Shown: positions 34,025-42,740 of the stretch, piece after piece
Position numbering within the stretch: the first letter of the stretch is position 1
Layout: each line of letters opens with the position of its first letter
Assembly (NCBI RefSeq): GCF_000166135.1
Contig: NC_014666.1
Location: 3,162,001-3,226,000 of the forward strand
Length of the DNA: 64,000 bases
Direction of reading: 5' to 3'
Origin: Pseudofrankia inefficax
GTDB lineage: Bacteria; Actinomycetota; Actinomycetes; Frankiales; Frankiaceae
Position numbers and translations under genes: made by a program
Notes under the pieces: generated by a model
The model's input: only the letters and a program-made list of their open reading frames with translations
The model's database searches: none
What the model was told of the DNA's origin: nothing

Positions 34025-35473
34025 ATGTCGGCGACGGCGTCCGAGATTCAGAGCCCGAGCACCGCGCCCGCGCATATCCAGCTGCCCGGGCGGGCGTTCT
34101 TACCCGTCGTGCTGGCCGGCACCGGAATGGTCGTGCTCGACATCTTCATCGTCAACGCGGCGATTCCCGCGATCGAGCGCGATTTCCACGCGGGGCCGAA
34201 CAGCCTCGAGTGGCTGGTCACCGCGTACAACCTCGCGTTCGCGGCGGCGATGATCCTGGGAGGACGCCTCGGCGACTGCTTCGGGCGCCGCCGGGTGTTC
34301 GCCGCCGGGCTCGCGCTGTTCACCGGGATGTCGGTGCTGTGCGGCGTCGCCGACGGCACGGCGGCCCTGATCGCGGCCAGGGCCGGGCAGGGGCTGGCGG
34401 CGGCGGCGCTCGTGCCGCAGGTCTCGGCGATCCTCAACCTGGCCTATGACGGGCCCGCGCGGGCGCGCGCCTACACCTGCTACGCGCTGACCCTCGGCGG
34501 CGCGGCGGTCGCCGGCCAGATCGTCGGGGGTGGCCTGATCGCCGCGGACGTGGCCGGTCTCGGGTGGCGGGCCTGCTTCCTGGTGAACGTGCCGATCGGC
34601 GTCGCCGCGCTCGCCCTCACCCGCCGTCACGTGCCGGCCGGCCGGCCGACGGGCGTTCGGCCGCGGCTGGACCTGGTCGGGGCCGCGCTGGTGACCGCCG
34701 CGCTCGTCGCCGTCGTGCTGCCACTCGTCGAGGGGCCGGGCGCCGGCTGGCCCTGGTGGTCGTGGGGCTGCCTGGTCGTGGCGGCGGTGCTGTTCGCGGT
34801 CCTGGTCGCGGCGCAGCGGCGGATCGCGGCGCGCGGCGGCAGCCCGATCCTGCCGCCGGCCCTGTTCACCGGGCGGACCTTCGTCGTCGGCCTGGTCAAC
34901 GTCGTCGTGTTCAACGCGTCCGTGGCCTCCTGGTTCTTCGTCCTGGCGCTGTACCTGCAGGACGGGCGGCACCTGAGCCCACTGCGCGCCGGGCTGGTGT
35001 TCAGCGCTCTCGGCGGTGGGTTCCTGGTGACGTCGCTGGCTGGCGGCCGGGTGGTCGCCCGGCTCGGGCGCCAGGGGCTCGCGCTCGGCTCCGGGCTGCG
35101 CGTCCTGGGCCTGCTGGCGCTGTGGGGGGTCGTCCGCGCGCACGGGACGGGCGGCGGCCTTCTCTGGGTCACGCTGCCCCTGGCGGTCGAGGGCGCGGGG
35201 CAGGGCCTCGTGACCGGCCCGCTGATCTCCCGGGTGCTGCTCGGCGTGCGGCCGGCGGTCGCCGGCGCCGGATCCGGCGTGTTGGCCTCCGCGCAGCAGG
35301 TGGGGAACTCGATCGGCGTCGCGGTGATCGGCGCGGTGTTCTTCGCGGCCCGGCACGCGGGCGGGTCGATCGCGGACGCGTTCGGCGCCGGTCTGCTCCT
35401 GCTCGCGGCGCTGAGCCTGGTCGTCGCGGCGCTGGTCCAACTGCTCCCGAATACACCGGCGCGGGGAGGATGA
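34025..35473 (+). CDS. MFS exporter, DHA2 (EmrB/QacA) type
   Basis: A 482-residue membrane protein with about 14 helices. MFS motif A is GGRLGDCFGRRRVF after the second helix, and the DHA2 signature region follows in helix 5 (LGGAAVAGQIVGGGLI). It would export a drug-like or lipophilic product with proton influx. Its position between the P450 pair and the LysR gene suggests export of, or self-protection against, a product of the cluster, but this is inference. GAAGGG precedes the ATG at 34025. Confidence 0.85.
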   Translation: MSATASEIQSPSTAPAHIQLPGRAFLPVVLAGTGMVVLDIFIVNAAIPAIERDFHAGPNSLEWLVTAYNLAFAAAMILGGRLGDCFGRRRVFAAGLALFTGMSVLCGVADGTAALIAARAGQGLAAAALVPQVSAILNLAYDGPARARAYTCYALTLGGAAVAGQIVGGGLIAADVAGLGWRACFLVNVPIGVAALALTRRHVPAGRPTGVRPRLDLVGAALVTAALVAVVLPLVEGPGAGWPWWSWGCLVVAAVLFAVLVAAQRRIAARGGSPILPPALFTGRTFVVGLVNVVVFNASVASWFFVLALYLQDGRHLSPLRAGLVFSALGGGFLVTSLAGGRVVARLGRQGLALGSGLRVLGLLALWGVVRAHGTGGGLLWVTLPLAVEGAGQGLVTGPLISRVLLGVRPAVAGAGSGVLASAQQVGNSIGVAVIGAVFFAARHAGGSIADAFGAGLLLLAALSLVVAALVQLLPNTPARGG

Positions 35474-35598
35474 CGCGGCTGGTCGTGAGACGAATACCAC
35501 TGCGCGGGCAAGGCCGTCGCGTCAGGAAGCCAGCTTCTCTCCATGTCCGCTTCATCTGCGGTTGCACCGGCCTGCCTACAGTCGGGGCGGGAGGTGTG

Positions 35599-36588
35599 AT
35601 GGAGACCAAGCTGGAACTCAGACACCTGGTGTATTTCCTGGCGGTCGCGGACGAGCGGCATTTCGGGCGGGCCGCCGCCAAGCTGTTCATCGGCCAACCC
35701 ACGCTGAGTCAGCAGCTGCAGCGTCTCGAACGCCAGCTCGGCGTGGAACTGTTCGCCCGGACCTCGCACGACGTGCGGCTGACCCCGGCGGGGCACGCCT
35801 TTCGCGCCGAGGCCGAGCAGGTACTCGAACACGCGCGCCGCGCCGTGGAGACGGCTCGCGAGGCCGCCTCCGGCCGGGTCGGAAAGATCACGATTGGTTT
35901 CAACTTCGCCGCCGGCCAGCAGGTTCTGCGCCCGACCTTACGGCGCCTGTCCAGGGATTACCCGGGACTGTCGACCACTCTCTGGGAAGGCCTCAGCGGC
36001 CCCCAGCTCTCGGCCGTGTCCGAGGGCAGGATCGACGTGGCGCTCGTCTATTCCAGTCTCCCGCCCAAGCCCCTGCTGACCCGTCGGGTGTCGACCGCCT
36101 CGCTGTCCGCGATGGTGACCCGCCACCATCCCTGGGCCGGCCGGGAGGAGGTCGCCTTCCGCGAGCTCGCCGACCAGCCGATCGTGCTGCCCCGCCGGGA
36201 ACGCAGCCCCGCCATGTACGACGCGGTGTTCGCCGCCGCGGAGCGGTGCGGGATCCCGCTGACGGTCGCGGCCGAGGTGGAGGACGCCGGGTCGACGGCG
36301 GTCATGGTGGAGGCGCTGCAGGCGGTCGCCTTCATCTCGGACGCGCGGCCGCGCCGGCCGACCGAGGACCTGGTCGCCATCAGAATCGTCAACCCGGTCC
36401 CGCGGGTCGGCGTCCGCGCGGTCTGGCGCCCGGACTCGCAGCCGGCCGTCGGCGCGTTCCTCACCAGCCTGGAGGCGGCGGCCCCGTTCCCGTCGCAGCT
36501 CGGGGAACGGACGGTCCGCGTCCCGGCCCAGGGCGGCGAGGTCGAGCGGGGCGCCGCCGGGCCTGGGGACGAGGACCGGGACGCGTAA
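35599..36588 (+). CDS. LysR-family transcriptional regulator
   Basis: A 329-residue LysR protein. The N-terminal helix-turn-helix (residues 5-65) has HFGRAAAKLFIGQPTLSQQL, typical of the BenM/CatM group, which sense aromatic or dicarboxylic acids. The effector domain follows the linker GRVGKITIGF. It is on the same strand as the MFS gene before it and the MBL/ABC operon after it, so either could be its target. The upstream extension of the frame is a shadow of MFS; the ATG at 35599 matches the family start. Confidence 0.9.
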   Translation: METKLELRHLVYFLAVADERHFGRAAAKLFIGQPTLSQQLQRLERQLGVELFARTSHDVRLTPAGHAFRAEAEQVLEHARRAVETAREAASGRVGKITIGFNFAAGQQVLRPTLRRLSRDYPGLSTTLWEGLSGPQLSAVSEGRIDVALVYSSLPPKPLLTRRVSTASLSAMVTRHHPWAGREEVAFRELADQPIVLPRRERSPAMYDAVFAAAERCGIPLTVAAEVEDAGSTAVMVEALQAVAFISDARPRRPTEDLVAIRIVNPVPRVGVRAVWRPDSQPAVGAFLTSLEAAAPFPSQLGERTVRVPAQGGEVERGAAGPGDEDRDA

Positions 36589-36791
36589 CGCCCGCGTATA
36601 CCACCGGCGGGGCAGCGCCGCCCGACGCCGGTGTGACGCGCCGACGGACGAAAGGTAAACAAACCGAATTCGGATGTGCGATCGTCCCATCATGAAATCG
36701 CGATTGTAGACACGTACCCGCGCTGGGAGCATTTCCCCGGAGTCGACAGGCCAAGGTCGGCTGGCACCGGATCTAGAGAAATGTGAACAGT

Positions 36792-37628
36792 ATGCGGTTA
36801 ACCGTTTTGGGTTGTCGTCAGGGAATGCCCGCGGACGGCCAGGCCAGCTCTAGCTACATGGTCTCGACGGGGTCGGCCCGAGTTCTGCTCGACTGTGGTC
36901 CGGGGGCGGCCACGGCACTCAGCTCCATCGCGCACCCGAGTGATCTCGACGCCATAATAATCAGTCACCTGCACGCGGACCACTGCTATGACCTGCTGAC
37001 CCTCGGCAAGACACTGCTGTCCGGCCGGCTCCGTGACCCGGAGCGTTTCCCGACCCTGCGGGACGCGGCACGGATGGAGTGGCCTCCGGTTCCTCTGTAC
37101 GTCCCGAAGGGGGGCCGCGCGAGACTTGAAATCCTCGCCTCGGCCTTTCCTGTTCCGTCGTTCCCGATGTTGGATCGTTCGTTCGACGTCGCGTTCGAGC
37201 TTCATGAGTACGAGCCTGCGGACGTTTTCACCGTCGGTGACTGCAAGATGACCATGCACCAGACGAAGCACTCGCTGCCGAACTGCGGGACGCGTATCGA
37301 GAGCCCCGAAGGGTCGTTTGCCTTCACAGGGGACACGACGTACACCCCCGACCTCGTTCCGCTCGCCCAGGACGTCGACCTGTTCCTCACCGAGGCGACC
37401 CTCGAGGAGCCCGACACGACCTCGCACGGCCACCTCTGCGCGGCCGAGGCGGGCGAGGTCGCCGCCGCGGCCGACGTGGCGCAGCTCGTCCTGACCCATT
37501 TCATCACCGCCGACGAGACCTGGCTGAAGGCGCGCAAGGCCGACGCCGAGCGCTCCTACGGGGGCCCGGTGCACCTCGCCGCCCCCGGCCGATCCTTCGA
37601 CATACGTCCCGCGGGAGGGACCCGTTGA
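36792..37628 (+). CDS. MBL-fold metallo-hydrolase (RNase Z / phosphodiesterase-like)
   Basis: A 278-residue metallo-beta-lactamase-fold protein. The metal motif is SHLHADHCYD near residue 58, further ligands are His in QTKHSLPN, Asp in FTGDTTYT and His in LTHFI. This set resembles RNase Z, PhnP and related phosphodiesterases. The next gene starts inside its stop (TGATG), so it is coupled to an ABC importer, and it could process the imported compound, for example a cyclic or diester phosphate; this is inference. GTG 36783 is an alternative start. The 5' spacer (36589-36791) is AT-rich and has a CCGAATTCGG palindrome at 36663-36672. Confidence 0.85.
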   Translation: MRLTVLGCRQGMPADGQASSSYMVSTGSARVLLDCGPGAATALSSIAHPSDLDAIIISHLHADHCYDLLTLGKTLLSGRLRDPERFPTLRDAARMEWPPVPLYVPKGGRARLEILASAFPVPSFPMLDRSFDVAFELHEYEPADVFTVGDCKMTMHQTKHSLPNCGTRIESPEGSFAFTGDTTYTPDLVPLAQDVDLFLTEATLEEPDTTSHGHLCAAEAGEVAAAADVAQLVLTHFITADETWLKARKADAERSYGGPVHLAAPGRSFDIRPAGGTR

Positions 37629-39004
37629 TGCACCGAGAGCGTCTGACTCGCCGTTTCGGGCGGGCACGGACCGCCACCGTCGCCCTGGTGGCCGCGTCCT
37701 CGCTGGCCGCCCTGGCCGCCTGTGGCGGCTCGACCACCGGCTCGACGACCGCGTCGTCCTCGACCGGCGCGGCGGCGACGAGCACGGCCGACCCGAAGGT
37801 CACGATCAGCTTCCTGTCCTACAACTACGGGACGCCGGACATCGGCGGCCAGGGCACCCAGGCCCTGATCGACGCGTTCGAGAAGGCGCACCCGAACATC
37901 ACCATCAAGCCGCAGGGCGTCGCGGTCGCCGACGTGCTGACCCACCTGCAGACCGACACCGCGGCCGGCACGCCGCCGGACGTGGCCCAGATCGGCTGGA
38001 GCAAGATGGCGGCCGCCTACCAGCTGCTGCCGATCGTGCCGGTCCAGGACATCCCGACCAAGGCCGACTGGGACACCACGATGGCCGGGTTCTCGAAGAA
38101 CCTGCTGTCCGCGGTGGCGGTGAACGGCAAGGTGAAGGCCGTCCCGTACACGATCTCGATCCCGGTCATCTTCTACAACGCTGACCTGTTCAAGAAGGCC
38201 GGTCTCGACCCCGAGAAGCCGCCGACGACGATCGACGAGCTCAAGACCGACGCGCTCGCCATCAAGAGCAAGGCGGGTGCCGAGGGCGCGTACTTCGCCG
38301 TCGTCGACTCGGGCAAGTCCGACTACCTGACCCAGTCCGTGATCGCCAGCAACGGCGGCCGGGAGATCGGCTCCGACGGCATGCCGGCCTTCGACTCGCC
38401 CGCCGCGGTGAGCGCCCTGGGCGCCATGCAGGACCTGACCACCTCCGGTGCGCAGCCGGCGATCACGGCCACCAGCGCCGTCGCCGCCTTCTCCGCCGGC
38501 AAGCTCGGCATGCTCGTCGGCAGCACCGCCGTCTCGGCCAGCCTGCTGAAGGCGTCGACCGGCAAGTTCGAGCTGCGCACGACCGGCTTCCCGAGCTTCG
38601 GGAGCAAGCCGGCGGCGCCGACCTACTCGGGCGCCGGCCTCGCCGTCCTGGCGAAGGACAAGACCCACCAGCAGGCCGCGTGGACGTTCATCAAGTTCCT
38701 GACCTCCGCCGAGGGTTTCACGATCATCACCTCGAAGATCGGCTACCTGCCGCTGCGGCCGGAGCTCGCGACCGACCCCAAGTACCTCCAGTCGTTCTTC
38801 GCCTCCAACAAGCTGCTGTCCCCGGCCCTGAAGCAGCTCGACAACGTCAGCCCCTACCAGTCGTTCGCCGGCAAGAACGCCAGCCAGGCCGTCGTCGCCC
38901 TGCAGGACGACGCGGTCGAGCCGATCGTGCTGCGCGGCGCCAACCCGGCGTCGACGCTGTCGTCGGTGGCCACCCAGGTGCGTGGCGTCCTGGGCCAGAA
39001 GTGA
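37628..39004 (+). CDS. ABC importer solute-binding lipoprotein (family 1, sugar type)
   Basis: A 458-residue extracytoplasmic binding protein. A lipoprotein signal peptide ends in the lipobox LAAC (Cys33), after RRFGRARTATVALVAASSLA. The mature protein has typical family-1 segments: FEKAHPNITIKP, DVAQIGW, PYTISIPVIFYNADLFKKAGL and AWTFIKFLTS. Relatives bind sugars, polyols or glycerol-3-phosphate derivatives. The ATG overlaps the MBL stop. It is the first structural gene of a complete importer with the two permeases and ATPase downstream. Imperfect tandem repeats span its stop codon. Confidence 0.9.
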   Translation: MHRERLTRRFGRARTATVALVAASSLAALAACGGSTTGSTTASSSTGAAATSTADPKVTISFLSYNYGTPDIGGQGTQALIDAFEKAHPNITIKPQGVAVADVLTHLQTDTAAGTPPDVAQIGWSKMAAAYQLLPIVPVQDIPTKADWDTTMAGFSKNLLSAVAVNGKVKAVPYTISIPVIFYNADLFKKAGLDPEKPPTTIDELKTDALAIKSKAGAEGAYFAVVDSGKSDYLTQSVIASNGGREIGSDGMPAFDSPAAVSALGAMQDLTTSGAQPAITATSAVAAFSAGKLGMLVGSTAVSASLLKASTGKFELRTTGFPSFGSKPAAPTYSGAGLAVLAKDKTHQQAAWTFIKFLTSAEGFTIITSKIGYLPLRPELATDPKYLQSFFASNKLLSPALKQLDNVSPYQSFAGKNASQAVVALQDDAVEPIVLRGANPASTLSSVATQVRGVLGQK

Positions 39005-39046
39005 CTGGGTCGGCAGTGACTCGGCGACTCGGCCAGAAGTGATCGG
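38993..39046. repeat. Imperfect triplicate repeat spanning the binding-protein stop codon
   Basis: Related units ggccagaagtgactgg, gtcggcagtgactcgg and cgactcggccagaagtgatcgg follow one another. Each carries an agtga element; the first holds the TGA of the binding-protein gene. The next gene starts at 39047. Confidence 0.65.
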
Positions 39047-39988
39047 ATGAGTTCTCCGTCTCTGACGGCGGCGGGGGAGCGTGGCGCGGGCCACGCTCCC
39101 CCGTTCGTCCGGCCGCGCGACCGCGCCCGCCCGTGGCTGTACCTGGCCCCGCTGATCGTCACGCTGCTCGTCTGGGTGTACGGGCCGCTGGTGTTCACCG
39201 GGGTCCTGAGCTTCATGAGCTGGAACCTGACCGCGCCCCATCCCTCCTGGCTGGGCACGGCGAACTACTCACGCCTGGCGCACGAGGCGAAGTTCCACCA
39301 GGCCGGCTGGAACACGCTGACCTACGCGCTGGAGATGCTGCCGTTCGCGACCGTCGTGCCGATGGCGCTGGCGATCGCCCTGTGGAAGCGGCCCGGCCGG
39401 GTCAGCAAGATCTACCGGACGCTGCTGTTCCTGCCGGTCGTGGTGGCGCCGGTGGCCACGGCCATCACCTGGCAGTTCCTGCTCGACCCGCTGTCCGGGC
39501 TGGTCAACGTCGTCGGCGGCTGGTTCGGGTTCGGCCCGCGCAACTGGCTCGGTGACCCGTCCAGCGCGCTCTACGTCATCGTGCTGATCACCGCCATGAA
39601 GGTCGTCGCGCTCAACGTGCTCCTGTTCGGCGCGGCGCTGGCGAACCTGGACCGCTCGGTGGTCGAGGCGGCGCGGCTCGACGGCGCGACCGAGTGGGAG
39701 ATCACCCGGCACCTCGTGCTGCCGCACCTGCGGCGCACGGTCGTGCTGCTGGCGATGCTGTCGTTCGTCGTCGTCTGGCCGTGGATCTTCGCGAACGTCG
39801 CCGTGCTGACCCAGGGCGGCCCGGACGGCGCGACGGACAACCTCTACTACCGGCTGTTCACGTACGCCTTCACCTTCTTCGACGCGGGCACGGCCTCGGC
39901 CGCCGCCGTCGTCATCACCGGCGGGCTCGCCGTGGTGCTCGGGCTCGGGGCACTGGTCACCAGGCGGAGGCAGCATGCCATCGGTTAG
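39047..39988 (+). CDS. ABC importer permease, MalF/UgpA type
   Basis: A 313-residue permease with six or more helices. The EAA loop is VEAARLDGATEWEITRHL, which docks the ATPase. It begins after a short hydrophilic tail with LYLAPLIVTLLVWVYGPLVF. It pairs with the following MalG/UgpE-type permease, whose start lies 14 bases inside this gene. Substrate not determinable. Confidence 0.9.
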   Translation: MSSPSLTAAGERGAGHAPPFVRPRDRARPWLYLAPLIVTLLVWVYGPLVFTGVLSFMSWNLTAPHPSWLGTANYSRLAHEAKFHQAGWNTLTYALEMLPFATVVPMALAIALWKRPGRVSKIYRTLLFLPVVVAPVATAITWQFLLDPLSGLVNVVGGWFGFGPRNWLGDPSSALYVIVLITAMKVVALNVLLFGAALANLDRSVVEAARLDGATEWEITRHLVLPHLRRTVVLLAMLSFVVVWPWIFANVAVLTQGGPDGATDNLYYRLFTYAFTFFDAGTASAAAVVITGGLAVVLGLGALVTRRRQHAIG

Positions 39989-40877
39989 TGCTGTGACTGT
40001 CACCCGGGACACGAAGCCGGCGCTGGCGCCTGCCTCGCTACGCTCGTCGGCCGCCCTGCGGGCCCGGCCGGTCGTCCGGGCCGTCGTTCATCACGGGTTC
40101 CTGCTGGTCGCGGTGGCCATCATGGTGCTGCCGGTGCTCTGGGCGCTGCTGGCGTCGTTCAAGACGCCGGGCGGGATCTTCGACCAGAACCCGCTGCCGC
40201 TGCCCCCGACCGTCGACAACTACCGGGTGGCGACCCAGGCCTTCCCGGTCTGGCGCCTGCTGCTCAACACCACGGTGATGGCGGCCGGGGTCACGCTGCT
40301 GCAGCTGCTGGTCGCCGTGCCCGCCGGGTACGCGCTGGTCCGGTTCCCGCCGCGGGCCCACCGGGTGCTGACCGCGCTCACCGCGGTGACGCTGCTGGTG
40401 CCGACCCAGTCGCTGGTCATCCCGCTGTTCCTGATGGTCTCGCACCTGGGCTGGCGCAACACCTTCCCGGGACTGATCCTCCCGCAGCTGTGCGGCACAG
40501 GCCTCGCGGTGATCCTGCTGCGCGACCACATCCGGGCGATCTCGCCGATGGTGCTGGGCGCGGCCGTCCTCGACGGCGCCCGGCCGGGGGAGGTGCTGCG
40601 GCTGGTGGCGCTGCCGATGCTGCGCCCGGCCCTGGGCGCGGTCTCGATCCTGCTGTTCATCAGCGCCTGGAACGAGTACCTGTGGCCGAGCCTGGCAGCC
40701 CCCGACGTCGACCACGCCACGATCCAGCCCGGCCTGGCGATCTTCCTGACCCAGGAGGGCCCGGAGTACGGGCCGCTGCTGGCCGGCTCGATGCTGGCGA
40801 CGCTGCCGATCGTCGCCGTCTACTTCCTCGCCTCCCGCCGCGTCACCGACGCCTTCATGCATAGCGGACTGAGATGA
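39975..40877 (+). CDS. ABC importer permease, MalG/UgpE type
   Basis: A 300-residue permease with six helices. The EAA loop is LGAAVLDGARPGEVLRLVAL, and SAWNEYLWPSLA in the penultimate helix region is typical of the CUT1 family. The stop overlaps the ATPase start by four bases (ATGA), so stoichiometric expression is likely. Confidence 0.9.
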   Translation: MPSVSAVTVTRDTKPALAPASLRSSAALRARPVVRAVVHHGFLLVAVAIMVLPVLWALLASFKTPGGIFDQNPLPLPPTVDNYRVATQAFPVWRLLLNTTVMAAGVTLLQLLVAVPAGYALVRFPPRAHRVLTALTAVTLLVPTQSLVIPLFLMVSHLGWRNTFPGLILPQLCGTGLAVILLRDHIRAISPMVLGAAVLDGARPGEVLRLVALPMLRPALGAVSILLFISAWNEYLWPSLAAPDVDHATIQPGLAIFLTQEGPEYGPLLAGSMLATLPIVAVYFLASRRVTDAFMHSGLR

Positions 40878-42151
40878 CGTACACAGCGACCACCAACCCG
40901 ACTGGCAGCGCGGCTGAAAGCGTGCCTGACAGCCCGGATACGACCCAGGCTGACAGCGCGAGCGCCAGTCCGGCGCTGGCCCCCGTGCCCGACGGGATCA
41001 CGCTGGCCGGGGTGGTGAAGCGCTACGGCGGCAGCCGGGCCGCGCTCGACGTGCCGCACCTCGGTATCCCGGCCGGCTCGTTCACGGTCGTGGTCGGGCC
41101 GTCCGGGTGCGGGAAGTCCACCGGGCTGCGGGTCATCGCCGGCCTGGAGACGGCCGACGCCGGTCGGGTGGTCATCGACGGCGCCGACGTCACGGGGCTG
41201 CCGGCCGGCGAGCGCGGCGTCGCGATGGTCTTCCAGGACTTCGCGCTGTACCCGCAGATGACCGTGGAGCGCAACATCTCGTTCGGCCTGCGGCTCGCCG
41301 CCCGGCACGACCGGCGCCACGGCCCGAGCCGCGACGAGATCGAGAGCCGGGTCGCCGAGGTCTGCGCCCGGCTCGGCCTGAGCGACCTGCGCCGCCGGCT
41401 GCCCCGGCAGCTGTCCGGCGGCGAGCGCCAGCGGGTCGGGCTGGCCCGGGCCATCGTGCGCCGCCCGGCCGTCCTGCTCCTGGACGAGCCGCTGTCCAGC
41501 CTCGACGCGCAGCTGCGCCAGCGGGCCCGCGCCGAGCTGGTCCGGCTGCACCGGGAGCTCGGCAACACGGTCGTGCTGGTCACCCACGACCAGCTCGAGG
41601 CGCTGTCGATGGGCACCAACCTCGTCGTCATGAACCGCGGCCGGGTGGTGCAGACGGGGCCGCCCGAGCAGGTCTACCGATATCCGGCGGACACCTTCGT
41701 CGCGACGTTCCTGGGCAGCCCCCCGATGAACCTGCACGCCGTGACTCCGAGTGACCCCGGGCCGGTACTGACCGGACCGGGGTTGGCCGCGAGGCTGCCT
41801 GAGGGGCCTCGGCCCGGGCCGGTGCTGCTGGGGTGGCGGCCGGCCGACGGGCTGGTCGAGCCGGCGGACGGGCTGACCGAGCCGGCGGACGGGCCGGCTG
41901 CCCCGGCTGATCATGGGGTCGTGCTGCGTGGTGTGGCGGACGTCGTCGAGTTCACCGGGGACGGCACCGTGGTGACCTGCGTGAGCCCTGGCGAGGACAC
42001 CCCGTGGGCCGTGAGCCTCCCCGGCCGTGACCGGGTGCCCGCGGTCGGGGACCCGGTGCGGGTCCGCGTCCCGGCCGAGCGGGTGCACCTGTTCGACCCG
42101 GACAGCGGGCGGCGGCTGGACGAGCGGACCGCCGGGGCCGTCGAGCACTGA
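40874..42151 (+). CDS. ABC importer ATPase, MalK/UgpC type
   Basis: A 425-residue ATPase. Walker A is GPSGCGKST, signature LSGGERQRVGLARA, Walker B LLLDEPLSSLDA and H-loop VTHDQLEAL. A C-terminal TOBE domain of the MalK type follows. The linker to TOBE holds an in-frame heptad repeat (GLVEPAD, GLTEPAD, GPAAPAD; DNA about 41845-41905). Such CUT1 ATPases often serve one importer, as here, but can serve several. A strong terminator directly follows, ending this operon. Confidence 0.9.
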   Translation: MTYTATTNPTGSAAESVPDSPDTTQADSASASPALAPVPDGITLAGVVKRYGGSRAALDVPHLGIPAGSFTVVVGPSGCGKSTGLRVIAGLETADAGRVVIDGADVTGLPAGERGVAMVFQDFALYPQMTVERNISFGLRLAARHDRRHGPSRDEIESRVAEVCARLGLSDLRRRLPRQLSGGERQRVGLARAIVRRPAVLLLDEPLSSLDAQLRQRARAELVRLHRELGNTVVLVTHDQLEALSMGTNLVVMNRGRVVQTGPPEQVYRYPADTFVATFLGSPPMNLHAVTPSDPGPVLTGPGLAARLPEGPRPGPVLLGWRPADGLVEPADGLTEPADGPAAPADHGVVLRGVADVVEFTGDGTVVTCVSPGEDTPWAVSLPGRDRVPAVGDPVRVRVPAERVHLFDPDSGRRLDERTAGAVEH

Positions 42152-42153
42152 AC

Positions 42154-42190
42154 CGCGGCCCGGGCGCCCCACCGGGGTGCCCGGGCCGCG
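42154..42190 (+). terminator. Terminator of the ABC importer operon
   Basis: A 17-base stem, with arms at 42154-42170 (cgcggcccgggcgcccc) and 42174-42190 and one G-T pair, encloses the loop acc. It begins three bases after the ATPase stop. Confidence 0.85.
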
Positions 42191-42740
42191 AACATTCGCG
42201 CGCCAGAATTCGACCGGCTGGTTGCGTGATAGAAAACATTTGGTTGCCCCGCGGTGCCCGCCATCGACCGTCCGTATGCGCTGGAGCCCGCCGGTCTTCT
42301 TTTACCTCATCGTTACTTTTACCCGGCGGCGGCCGGGTGGCGTTGGTATGGCGATAGATCGATTGTATCGATCCGGCCGGCCTTGACTGCGCACCGGGCC
42401 GCGACAGAAACTCGACACAGGCCAGCGGATATCGGCCAGCACACGGATATCAACCAGCACCGGACAGCACTCCGTCACCCGGACAGCGTCACGCCACGCG
42501 TAAACCACGCCGTGACCAGTCGATCTCCGGCGGAATTTCGCCGACGCCGACCCCCATTTTCTGTCCGCCGCCCAGAGTCAGCCGGTCCGTTGTCAAAGCG
42601 ACCGGAATCGGGCCCGCGTCAACGGTGTGAACCGTCCCCGAACAATGCGCTCGCGAAATGGATGACGAGCGGCCCGCGCATGAACGCCTGGCCTCAGCCG
42701 AACCCGCGCCACCGGCTGATCCGCACGAGAGGAAGCGCAC
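42191..42740. other. Long regulatory spacer before the P450 A2 operon, with a palindrome
   Basis: About 550 bases without a credible gene, lower in GC than the flanking genes. A perfect inverted repeat, GATCGAT-tgt-ATCGATC, lies at 42357-42373. Its ATCGATTG core also occurs near the palindrome before the MFS gene (33951). Several AT-rich patches (42220-42245, 42295-42330) could hold promoters for the biosynthetic operon. The ribosome-binding site of A2, AGAGGAAG, is just before 42741. Confidence 0.5.
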
